Assembly (NCBI GenBank): GCA_021372005.1
Contig: JAJFVC010000016.1
Span: forward strand, 1 to 57,912
Source: Planctomycetaceae bacterium
Lineage (GTDB): Bacteria > Planctomycetota > Planctomycetia > Pirellulales > Thermoguttaceae
Length of the DNA stretch: 57,912 bases
Direction: 5' to 3'
The notes below the pieces were generated by a model. The model did no database searches and was not told where the DNA came from. It saw nothing but the letters and a program-made list of their open reading frames with translations. Of this stretch, positions 44,401-50,933 are shown in pieces. How positions within the stretch are numbered: the stretch's first letter is position 1; each line of letters begins with the position of its first letter. The translations under genes were made by a program, and so were the position numbers.

Positions 44401-44970
44401 TGACACGACCAGATAGATCGCAAACACGGCCAACACGACGGCCAGCGCCGCGCCAAGCCGAACCACGGAGGTTCGATCGACCGCCGCATCTGATTCGATG
44501 CCGGACAGATCGGCGGCGGCTCGTTGCTCGACGGCCTGGTAAATCGGCGCGGCGATTTCCCGCCGATGCCCACGCAGCAACAGAAAGTTGATCAAGCTGT
44601 TTTTGAGCGACGGACGGCTCTGTTCGAGCGTCGAGGCGGCGTATAGCGGATGGATCCGCCAACGCAACGACGGCAGCAGTTGACGCACGAAAACCACGCC
44701 GACGCCGATCCAAAACAGCAGGCAAAGCCCCCATCGGCCCCAGAAGCCCAATCCGCCGTCAACCAGCCAGTGGTCGATCACGGCCGCCGCCAGCAGATAG
44801 ACCAGCGCGCCGACCAGCAGCGTCAACACGCCGCCGGTCAGATCGACGCCCTTCAGTTGATGCTGGGTCCGAACGATGCGTCGACGGATGGTCGATTCGC
44901 AAGGGCTGACGGTCTCGGTCGCCGGCGAGCAATCCGACGGATTCGTGGTTGGCTTCGTCTCATTTCCCAT
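41416..44970 (-). CDS. DUF4175-like membrane protein with a very long disordered region
   Basis: An 1184-residue protein. Membrane helices: about 45-67, 78-98 and 170-192. Residues 195-450 form extracytoplasmic Ig-like beta domains (VTIREVQPGNVVAFYGDRINVSAEIVG as IREVQPGNVVAFYG and INVSAEIVG). About 455-1040 is low complexity, almost only Ser, Gly, Gln, Lys, Glu, Asp, Pro and Asn, with a tandem repeat. The C-terminal 140 residues hold a coiled coil (LEYARRQTELALEYLRDQLQ) and a Pro-rich tail. In other planctomycetes similar proteins sit near MoxR/DUF58 genes, which are not seen here. Function unknown. The start ATG 44970 has a -10 element only six bases upstream. Confidence 0.87.
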   Translation of the reverse strand: MGNETKPTTNPSDCSPATETVSPCESTIRRRIVRTQHQLKGVDLTGGVLTLLVGALVYLLAAAVIDHWLVDGGLGFWGRWGLCLLFWIGVGVVFVRQLLPSLRWRIHPLYAASTLEQSRPSLKNSLINFLLLRGHRREIAAPIYQAVEQRAAADLSGIESDAAVDRTSVVRLGAALAVVLAVFAIYLVVSPKNPLRSAARVLWPWADVAAPTRVTIREVQPGNVVAFYGDRINVSAEIVGLGDAESPQLFYSTADGQMVEQSVPMTRPEGEYRYQCDLPPDPSGLQQSCQYWIAVDDARSRRYQVSVQPAPAVEIDRVDYHYPPHLGLPDRTVPRQGDLRAVEGTEVTIHAKANVDVKPGTAEIDLGCTGHHGLRMTTTGGEAVGRFTLRLKTPEPNENLRVPTAEYNAYQIRFADLQGRENPRPVRYQIEVLPDLSEPQMAASQPKNAETSADRREPEQNAGDRARGGENRSVTGSTEPKSADGGRGGQTADRSQTPSPNASDASPSASSRPSEPQKLAAQTDQRPDPRIDPDSNPADAIQEILNDRQQQQGASKGDTSDQSSAKQPPSGSSPSSQQPSAGGEQKSGGNEPSGQSQPQSGGEKSGQSQPQPGSEKSDQSQPQSGSEKSGGGEKSGSSQKQNQGSASGDQEASQRSSSSQASSDAQRQAGGSGSDQQKSAAPPSSDGNREKPESAASESKDQQGRDSQSGKGERQPSDRAGGQGNQGPSSGASKENAPQSGGASAEQKSASGAHGGSQKSGDAKSDGQKSEGPKTDGGRGDGPPTNGENRGDRPPSEKLGSAENGGSEKATSKQPSGEKSGEKSEVQATDGSRTGDQPSGVKTLEPSRADSAERKQPGLPQAGDQPKPEKGQGLENPAVPSQPQGDGSPSQGQPMPFQKPKSGSSGQTSSEGADRNSAAATDKDNVEGFGKGSVDMPIGTPTKVQKSADQQPDSNLPPETSNRLDSQKRSGAGEGKTPPSDAHPGEVSSEEPSGPSTNRPAEFDVANPQGKGSRPTDRPVAEDLKSGGRPGKPSNEKPPHEPTDAVADRANLEYARRQTELALEYLRDQLQQEKPKLLERLGWSKEDAQRFLQRWQQMEESASQPGSEGQSARQRLDAELRSLGLRPKGVELRHGAVPVDRTPDSRDASRYAPPPADWAEQYREYTRGVAGQRATDDPPDRHGR
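43092..43199 (-). repeat. 36-bp tandem repeat, three copies, inside the disordered region
   Basis: Three 36-bp units (43092-43127, 43128-43163, 43164-43199) encode 12-residue repeats of the form QSQPQSGSEKSG. The second and first copies are nearly identical; the third has diverged by synonymous and conservative changes. Confidence 0.85.
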
Positions 44971-44976
44971 TCTTCT

Positions 44977-44982
44977 ATTATA
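44977..44982 (-). promoter_or_regulatory. Perfect -10 element next to the start of the DUF4175-like gene
   Basis: TATAAT on the minus strand, six bases before the ATG at 44970. A transcript starting about seven bases after it would begin at or inside the start codon, that is leaderless. No -35 match was found. Confidence 0.35.
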
Positions 44983-45187
44983 GACGCACGGCGGTCGTCC
45001 AGGATTCCCAAAAACGGGGGTTTTCGGACAAGTTTCGCCGGATCATCTTTCGCCTTGTTCACCGTTGGCAAAAACGGAGCGTTGCGACTTTGCGGCAGGG
45101 TCCTCGATAGGCGTTGCCAAGCGAACTTCGCCGTTTCAACTTTGCCGGTTGTAGCGGATGGTCGTCCAAAATTCCGAGGGCGGCGTT

Positions 45188-45216
45188 TTGACACCTTACG
45201 GGAAATAGCCTATGCT
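45188..45216 (+). promoter_or_regulatory. Promoter of the C-terminal processing protease gene
   Basis: TTGACA (45188-45193), 17-bp spacer, TATGCT (45211-45216). Predicted start near 45223 and a 5' leader of about 114 nt that contains two strong hairpins. Confidence 0.6.
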
Positions 45217-45224
45217 TCGATAGG

Positions 45225-45315
45225 TCGGGAAACAGGACCCGTTTCCCGGCCTGCTCGCCGCCACCAATTCCCTCCCACCCTTCGCACAAAAACGCGGTTT
45301 GAACGCTTTTTGTGC
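45225..45315 (+). promoter_or_regulatory. Two hairpins in the 5' leader of the processing protease
   Basis: Hairpin 1: CGGGAAAC (45226-45233) pairs with GTTTCCCG (45241-45248), 7-nt loop, starting within a few bases of the predicted transcript end. Hairpin 2: GCACAAAAA (45284-45292) pairs with TTTTTGTGC (45307-45315), just before the AGGACGG ribosome-binding site. The second stem could gate translation. Confidence 0.55.
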
Positions 45316-45336
45316 CCACCTAGGACGGATGCTGCC

Positions 45337-46998
45337 ATGCGACGTTGGGTCCCTTCGATTGACGCTCGTGTCGGGTTGATCCTTGCGGTTTTCGCGTTCT
45401 CGCTTCCGGCGTTTGGTCAAACCGACGCCAAGTTCCTGCTGACGGAAGCCAACGGCGACATCGCCAGATTTCTGCAGAACGGCCAGCAACTTGAACAGCA
45501 ACATCGTTGGGGCGAGGCCCTGGCGCATTACGAAGACGCCGTCCGACACTATCCCAGCGACGCCCAGCTTCAGCAGCGATTCGATTCCGCACGGCTCCAT
45601 TATGATCTGGAGCGTCGCTACGCCGACCGCAGTTTCCGACGGTCCGTCGAGCAGTTGTCCACCGAGCGCGCGTTGGAACTGTACGGCCAAGTGTTGCTGA
45701 AGATCGAAACGCACTACGTCGAAGTCCCGCATTGGAAAACGTTGCTCGATCACGGCGCCGGAAATCTGGAGATGGCGCTCGGCGAGCCAACCTTCGTCCA
45801 TCAAAACATCGCTCAAGAAGATCGCGCGACGGTCGATGCCTTTTGCCGCGAGATGCGGAGCGTGATCGCGATGCGAACGATCGTCACTCGGAACGACGTC
45901 CGGGAAACGGTCGCCGCGGTCGCCCGCTTGGCCGAGCAACGGCTCCATATCGCGCCGTCGGCGGTCGTGTTGGAATATCTCTGCGGCGCGACCAGCGCTT
46001 TGGATCCCTACTCGACCTATTTGACGCCCGACCAGTTGAACGAGGTGTACTCCCAGATTGAGGGCAATTTCGTCGGTCTCGGCGTCGAGCTGAAGGCCCG
46101 GCAAAACGGATTGGTGATCGTTCGAGTCATTTCCGGCAGCCCGGCCGAGCAGTCGGGCGTGCGGCCGCAAGACCGTATTTTGGCCATCGACGGTCAGTCG
46201 ACCGACCGCCTTTCGACCGATCAGGCGGCGAATTTGTTGCAGGGCGTCGAGGGCACCGTCGTGTCGCTGGTGCTGGCCGCGCCCGGCCAGTCGTCGCGTC
46301 AGGTCGAGGTGCAGCGTCGCCGCGTCGAAGTGCCCAGCGTCGATCAGGTGACGATCATCGATCCGCAATACGGCATCGGATATTTCAAACTGACCTGCTT
46401 CCAAAAAACCACGGCCCGCGACCTCGACGCCGCGCTGTGGAAACTGCACCGTGAGGGCATGAAAAGCCTCGTGATCGACGTGCGCGGAAACCCCGGCGGA
46501 TTGTTGCTCTCGGCGGTCGAGGCGGCCGATCGCTTCATCGAGCGGGGCATCATCGTGTCGACCCGCGGCCGTAGCGTCCAGGAAGATTTCACCTACTCGG
46601 CCCACGTGCAAGGCAAATGGCAAATGCCGCTGGTCGTGCTGATCGACCAAGACAGCGCCAGTGCGGCCGAGATTTTCGCCGGTGCAATCCGCGACCAGCA
46701 TCGCGGCACGATCGTCGGCGTCAAAAGTTTCGGCAAGGGCTCGGTCCAGGGCATTTTCCCGTTGGACGACTCGAACGCCGGCGTGCGACTGACCACGGCG
46801 AAGTTCTTTTCGCCGACCGGACGTCCCTATAGCCGGATCGGCGTCGAGCCCGATGTGCAGGTCCGTCCGACCCACACGGTTGCCCGGCCAATCGACGGCC
46901 AACTGCCCGGCGACGTGGGCGGCGACGCCATGCTCAACAAAGCGTTGCAGACCGCTCGGCAGTTCAGCCAGCCGCTCCAGGCCCGATCCCGATCGTGA
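45337..46998 (+). CDS. C-terminal processing protease (S41 family) with N-terminal TPR-like region
   Basis: A 553-residue exported protease. Signal peptide to residue 27 (PAFGQ). Residues 30-110 are helical and TPR-like (EALAHYEDAVRHYPSDAQL). The PDZ domain covers about 240-315 (GVELKARQNGLVIVRVI). The Ser/Lys catalytic dyad is Ser442 (DQDSASAAEI) and Lys467 (SFGKGSV), 25 apart as in the family. It trims or degrades envelope proteins from their C-termini. The ATG at 45337 is preceded by AGGACGG; the frame extends far upstream without coding character. Converges on hcp with a 39-bp gap. Confidence 0.94.
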   Translation: MRRWVPSIDARVGLILAVFAFSLPAFGQTDAKFLLTEANGDIARFLQNGQQLEQQHRWGEALAHYEDAVRHYPSDAQLQQRFDSARLHYDLERRYADRSFRRSVEQLSTERALELYGQVLLKIETHYVEVPHWKTLLDHGAGNLEMALGEPTFVHQNIAQEDRATVDAFCREMRSVIAMRTIVTRNDVRETVAAVARLAEQRLHIAPSAVVLEYLCGATSALDPYSTYLTPDQLNEVYSQIEGNFVGLGVELKARQNGLVIVRVISGSPAEQSGVRPQDRILAIDGQSTDRLSTDQAANLLQGVEGTVVSLVLAAPGQSSRQVEVQRRRVEVPSVDQVTIIDPQYGIGYFKLTCFQKTTARDLDAALWKLHREGMKSLVIDVRGNPGGLLLSAVEAADRFIERGIIVSTRGRSVQEDFTYSAHVQGKWQMPLVVLIDQDSASAAEIFAGAIRDQHRGTIVGVKSFGKGSVQGIFPLDDSNAGVRLTTAKFFSPTGRPYSRIGVEPDVQVRPTHTVARPIDGQLPGDVGGDAMLNKALQTARQFSQPLQARSRS

Positions 46999-47043
46999 CC
47001 TCGGTTCGCGTTTTTAACGAATTGCCGCGCGCCCAGGTCACGA
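46993..47043. terminator. Inverted repeat spanning both convergent stop codons
   Basis: TCGTGACCT (46993-47001) and AGGTCACGA (47035-47043), a perfect 9-bp repeat that contains the TGA stops of both converging genes. A TTTTTAA run sits in the loop. It could act as a bidirectional terminator, though neither side has a T run after the stem. Confidence 0.35.
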
Positions 47044-48696
47044 CGCCGCCCCTTGCAGAATTGCAGCCAAATCGGCTTCGGGCGTCGTGATCGGCGCGAT
47101 GGCAAACTTCTGAGCCAACACGCCCAACACCGCCGGCGTGACGAAGGCCGGCAGACTCGGCCCGAGCCGGATGTTGCGAATGCCCAAGTAAAGCAGCGTC
47201 AGCAGGATCGCCACGGCCTTCTGCTCGTACCAACTCAAGATCAACGACAGCGGCAGTTGGTTCACGTCGCAGTGGAACGCCTCGGCCAGCGCGGTGGCGA
47301 TGCGGATGGCCGAATAGGCGTCGTTGCACTGTCCGACGTCCAGCAGCCGAGGGATGCCGTCGATCGAACCGAAATCCAACTTATTGAACCGATACTTGCC
47401 GCAAGCCAACGTCAGAATCACGCAATCGTGAGGCGTTCGTTGGGCGAACTCGGTGTAATAGTTGCGGCCCGACTTCGCGCCGTCGCAGCCGCCGATCAGG
47501 AAGAAATGCCGGATCTGACCGGCCTTCACCGCGGCGACGATTTTGTCGGCGGCGGCCAGTACGGCATGGTGTCCGAAGCCGACCGTGATCCATTGCTCGG
47601 GCGTGTCGGCCGTAAATCCCTCGGCGGCCAACGCGGCCTCGAGGACCGGCGTAAAATCGCGGTTCGGCCCGATGTGCCGAACGCCCGGCCAAGCGACCAA
47701 GCCCGTCGTAAAAATGCGGCCCTGATAGGGCTCTTTCGGCCGCTGGATGCAGTTGGTCGTCATCAGGATTGCGCCGGGAAAGGCGTCGAACTCCGTCCGC
47801 TGATCCTGCCACGCGCCGCCGTAGTTGCCGACCAGATGCTTGTACTTTTTCAGCCCGGGATACGCATGACACGGCAGCATTTCTCCGTGCGTATAGACGT
47901 TGATGCCTCGGCCTTCGGTCTGACGCAACAAGGCGTCGAGATCCTTCAGGTCGTGCCCCGAGACGACGATCGCTTTGCCGCGAATCGGCGTCACGCGGAC
48001 GCGAGTCGGTTCCGGCTGCCCGTAACAGCCGGTGTTGGCTCGATCGAGCAACGCCATGACGTCGAAGTTCAGCTTGCCGGTTTCCAAGGCCCGGGCCAGC
48101 AACTCGTCGATCGAAACATCCGAATGGGTCAAAAAATCCAACGTCTCGTGAAACGCGGCGTAGAGGGCCGGCTCTTCATAGCCCAGCAAATAGGCGTGGT
48201 CGGCGTAGGCGGCGGCGCCCTTCAGTCCGAACAAGATTAGATCCTGGAGCCCGGACCGGTCGGGACCCAACTGCGTTTGCCGTTTCAAAATGGACACTTC
48301 CTCGCCTTGCCGAACCAGAGCGTCCAGCCCCATAGCGGGTTGCCAACTCGCGGGGCCATGGAGCGTTTCTGGTTTTTGGCCCGCCCGATCGCAGGCCGAC
48401 TCGTAAAGCCGCCGGGCCCGATCGCGCGCGTCGGCGGCGTCCCGCAAATGCCCCTGCAACCGATCCGGATCGAAATCCACGTTGGTCACCGTCGCAAACA
48501 GGCATTCGATCATCGTGCGATCGATCGCCGGATCGCGGGCCCCCAGTTGCGCAGCCCGATGGGCGTATTGCGAAATTCCCTCGACCGCGTAGACCAACAA
48601 GTCTTGCAGCGTGGCCGAAGTCGGATCCTTGCCGCAAACGCCGAACTTCGTGCACCCGGTTCCTTGAGCCGTCTGTTCGCATTGATAACAGTACAT
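47038..48696 (-). CDS. hcp: Hybrid-cluster protein (hydroxylamine/NO reductase-type)
   Basis: A 552-residue prismane protein. The N-terminal cluster motif is Cys3-x2-Cys6-x8-Cys15-x5-Cys21 (MYCYQCEQTAQGTGC...). Hybrid-cluster ligands are visible in THGEMLPCHAYPG, TTNCIQRP, LACGKYRFNKLDFG and DVGQCNDAYSA. Hcp reduces nitric oxide to nitrous oxide and has hydroxylamine reductase activity; it protects against nitrosative stress under low oxygen. The partner reductase Hcr is not adjacent. ATG 48696; the long upstream frame is not coding. Confidence 0.96.
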   Translation of the reverse strand: MYCYQCEQTAQGTGCTKFGVCGKDPTSATLQDLLVYAVEGISQYAHRAAQLGARDPAIDRTMIECLFATVTNVDFDPDRLQGHLRDAADARDRARRLYESACDRAGQKPETLHGPASWQPAMGLDALVRQGEEVSILKRQTQLGPDRSGLQDLILFGLKGAAAYADHAYLLGYEEPALYAAFHETLDFLTHSDVSIDELLARALETGKLNFDVMALLDRANTGCYGQPEPTRVRVTPIRGKAIVVSGHDLKDLDALLRQTEGRGINVYTHGEMLPCHAYPGLKKYKHLVGNYGGAWQDQRTEFDAFPGAILMTTNCIQRPKEPYQGRIFTTGLVAWPGVRHIGPNRDFTPVLEAALAAEGFTADTPEQWITVGFGHHAVLAAADKIVAAVKAGQIRHFFLIGGCDGAKSGRNYYTEFAQRTPHDCVILTLACGKYRFNKLDFGSIDGIPRLLDVGQCNDAYSAIRIATALAEAFHCDVNQLPLSLILSWYEQKAVAILLTLLYLGIRNIRLGPSLPAFVTPAVLGVLAQKFAIAPITTPEADLAAILQGAAS

Positions 48697-48960
48697 CGGT
48701 TGGGGACCCTTTGAAAAAAATGGAAAGAAGGGGATGTTTGTCCGCCCGAGTGTTGCAGAATCAACCGAATTGTACGCCGCCGGGCAAGCCGTCACGAAAG
48801 GCTCCCGGGCCGTCGGAGGAAAAACCGCAAGGGAACGCACCGAGCACCCCTCGTTAGTGTGGTGCCGTTGACAGAATCGCCGGCCGGTTTTACCATGCCA
48901 GGTGGTGTCCGAAGAGGTTTGTATTCCTGTGTGGTCCCCAGCCCGAGAAAGACGCTGTTT

Positions 48961-49284
48961 ATGCCGCTGTTTGAAGTTGAAACCGCCTCGCATATCATCA
49001 TTACCTGGGCCGACGACGAGAGCGCCGCCACGGAAGTGGTCCACCAAAGCTATCCGCAAGAGCCGCCACTTCGCGTCACTCGGCGTCCGCGCGACACATG
49101 GGTCATTTCCAAGTCGGCCCTGGGAATCAGCGGTCCGACCGATCCGTGCGCGACGGCGCGCGATTGCCTGGCCAAAGCGGCCGGCGACAAACTGCACGCC
49201 ATTCGGCTCTACATGCAAAAGACGGGCGCCGATCTGGAACGGTCCCGCAAAGCCATCGAATCGAACATGGTGATGGGCTGGTAG
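48961..49284 (+). CDS. Small hypothetical protein
   Basis: A 107-residue cytoplasmic protein starting MPLFEVETASHIIITWADDE. Its N-terminal half looks like two strands and a helix; the C-terminal half is a helix pair (ARDCLAKAAGDKLHAIRLYM, LERSRKAIESNMV). No motif recognised. ATG 48961 follows GAGAAAG; a frame to 48859 is less likely. It converges on the 73-residue coiled-coil gene. Confidence 0.7.
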   Translation: MPLFEVETASHIIITWADDESAATEVVHQSYPQEPPLRVTRRPRDTWVISKSALGISGPTDPCATARDCLAKAAGDKLHAIRLYMQKTGADLERSRKAIESNMVMGW

Positions 49285-49310
49285 AAAGCCCGAACCGCCG
49301 CAAGATCCGG

Positions 49311-49532
49311 TCAAAACAGACTGCGGCCGCTCGCTGTCCGCTGCGCGCGATACGTCGCAGTCAACCGAGCAATCTGTGCGTCGATTTCCAACCGTTGCAA
49401 CTCGGTTTCCGCCGACTTTCTCGCCAACTCCAGTTCAGCAAGTTTTTGCCGGTATTCCGACCGGATGGCATTGCCAAACCGCATGTGGCCGTCGGCTAGC
49501 AGTTTTTCGTGTCTGAGCGGTCCCTTGGCCAT
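49311..49532 (-). CDS. Small coiled-coil protein
   Basis: A 73-residue protein, predominantly one charged helix (KLAELELARKSAETELQRLE). ATG 49532 has CGGAG seven to eight bases upstream, which supports it as real despite the length. It starts 31 bp after the 157-residue helical gene and is likely coexpressed with it. Function unknown. Confidence 0.65.
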   Translation of the reverse strand: MAKGPLRHEKLLADGHMRFGNAIRSEYRQKLAELELARKSAETELQRLEIDAQIARLTATYRAQRTASGRSLF

Positions 49533-49563
49533 TTGATGCTCCGACGGAACCGGGCGACTTGCG

Positions 49564-50037
49564 TCAAGGCATGTTCGCGCCGGTCGGATTCGGCACCGCG
49601 CTCAACTGCGACAGAACTTGAAGCAGTCCGTTGAGATGAGCCATGCGCGGTCCAAACCGATCGACGAACTCGTTGAGCATGAACTCGCCGTCCAGCAGAT
49701 TTTCGTAATTGGCGTTGACCTCGCTGGTCAACGATTCCAAAAACTCGGTCTGCACTCGGCCCAATGCCTCCGCCGCGGCCCGACAACTTTGGGCCAGATG
49801 CGGATTAGCTTGTTTCCACTGTCCGAGCTCGGCGGCCCGCTGACGTTGCGCCGCACCGAACTGCACGACCATTTCTTCGAGCAATTCATTTTGGCGGTCC
49901 TGCGCGGCGAGAAGCTCCCGCAACAACCGCGTCTGTTCGACATCTTGTCGACCGCCCGAACTGGGCGGGCAATTGGCCTGAGAAACGTCGATTTGGCTAA
50001 ACAACGGAGGACGTGTTCGCGGCGAATCGTGGTTCAT
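49564..50037 (-). CDS. Helical hypothetical protein
   Basis: A 157-residue protein with a disordered first 30 residues (MNHDSPRTRPPLFSQ), then helices QTRLLRELLAAQDRQNELLEE and a region built around ELGQWKQANPHLAQSCRAAA and ESLTSEVNANYENLL. No signal peptide. ATG 50037 is favoured over GTG 50046 because AAAGGA lies at a proper distance. Its promoter is well defined. It is divergent from the hypothetical/SNF2 pair. Family not recognised. Confidence 0.75.
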   Translation of the reverse strand: MNHDSPRTRPPLFSQIDVSQANCPPSSGGRQDVEQTRLLRELLAAQDRQNELLEEMVVQFGAAQRQRAAELGQWKQANPHLAQSCRAAAEALGRVQTEFLESLTSEVNANYENLLDGEFMLNEFVDRFGPRMAHLNGLLQVLSQLSAVPNPTGANMP

Positions 50038-50067
50038 GCGTCTCACATTCCTTTCATTTCATTCCTC

Positions 50068-50097
50068 AGTATAAACAGAACGCCCTCGAAATGTCGA
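50068..50097 (-). promoter_or_regulatory. Promoter of the 157-residue helical protein gene
   Basis: TCGACA (50097-50092), 18-bp spacer, TATACT (50073-50068) on the minus strand, each hexamer a 5/6 match. Predicted leader about 24 nt. The remaining 266 bp up to 50364 hold no other gene; no clear forward promoter was found. Confidence 0.5.
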
Positions 50098-50363
50098 GCA
50101 TCTGACACGGATTCTCCGAAAACGGCCCGCGGCGGGGGAGGCGACATTCGCCCACCTCGAATGGTGTTTTTGGTCGAAATTTTCGGGACGATTTCACGGA
50201 CATTTCGACGGCGGGGGGTGCAAATAACCTACGGGTGTCGCACCGCTGCAATCCTTAAAGTCCTCGCGGGCCGTCACCCGATGCCGGAAGAAGCGGATGT
50301 TTGGAAAAGTGACAAGCCAGGCAAAATACACGCGATCGCGCAAAACGAGCCCCACCGACTGCC

Positions 50364-50933
50364 ATGACGAGCAACAACGATTCTAAGTCCAAACTGCTTC
50401 TTGGTTTTCTGACGGTTGTCGAGCACCCGCAGCATGGGCTTTTTGGGGGCTACCTGGTGCTCAACCACCTGGGACGCCCTTTGGAGTTTCACTGCACCGC
50501 GCCGATCAAGCCGAACCGTGCCCAACAAATCCTTTACGGCCCGACGTTGGAGGCGTTTTTGTACGGAGAGCAAATCGGCCAGACGCTGATCGGAAAGGCC
50601 AGCGCGGCTGCGGAGTTGATCTGTACCGATCGTGAACCGGCGATGGCCGCCCGCGAGCACATCGCCGCGCCGCTGGCGTTGGTGTTGCCTGCCGCGGACG
50701 AACCGATCGCGGAATCGTCGGGCCGAGTGTTTCGGGTCGATGCCGCCCACCAGGGGCCGCGACTGGTCACTTTCCAACTGGGCCGCAACCGATTGGCGCT
50801 GCCCGAGTCGGCCGAGGACGATCGTCGCCGGATCACCGACCGGCTGGGCGAGTTGGCCGAATCGTTCGACTTGGCTGAGCCGTTTCAACGCATCCGCGAA
50901 GCCATCGAAGAAGCCCAACAGGCCGTGCGATGA
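50364..50933 (+). CDS. Hypothetical protein coupled to SNF2 helicase
   Basis: A 189-residue protein starting MTSNNDSKSKLLLGFLTVVE. The first 110 residues look like a compact alpha/beta domain (HGLFGGYLVLNHLGRPLEFH, QILYGPTLEAFLYGEQIGQ), the last 60 are helical (RRRITDRLGELAESF). No motif recognised, no signal peptide. The stop overlaps the SNF2 start by 4 bp (50930-50933, ATGA), so the two are almost certainly co-translated and may interact. Confidence 0.85.
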   Translation: MTSNNDSKSKLLLGFLTVVEHPQHGLFGGYLVLNHLGRPLEFHCTAPIKPNRAQQILYGPTLEAFLYGEQIGQTLIGKASAAAELICTDREPAMAAREHIAAPLALVLPAADEPIAESSGRVFRVDAAHQGPRLVTFQLGRNRLALPESAEDDRRRITDRLGELAESFDLAEPFQRIREAIEEAQQAVR

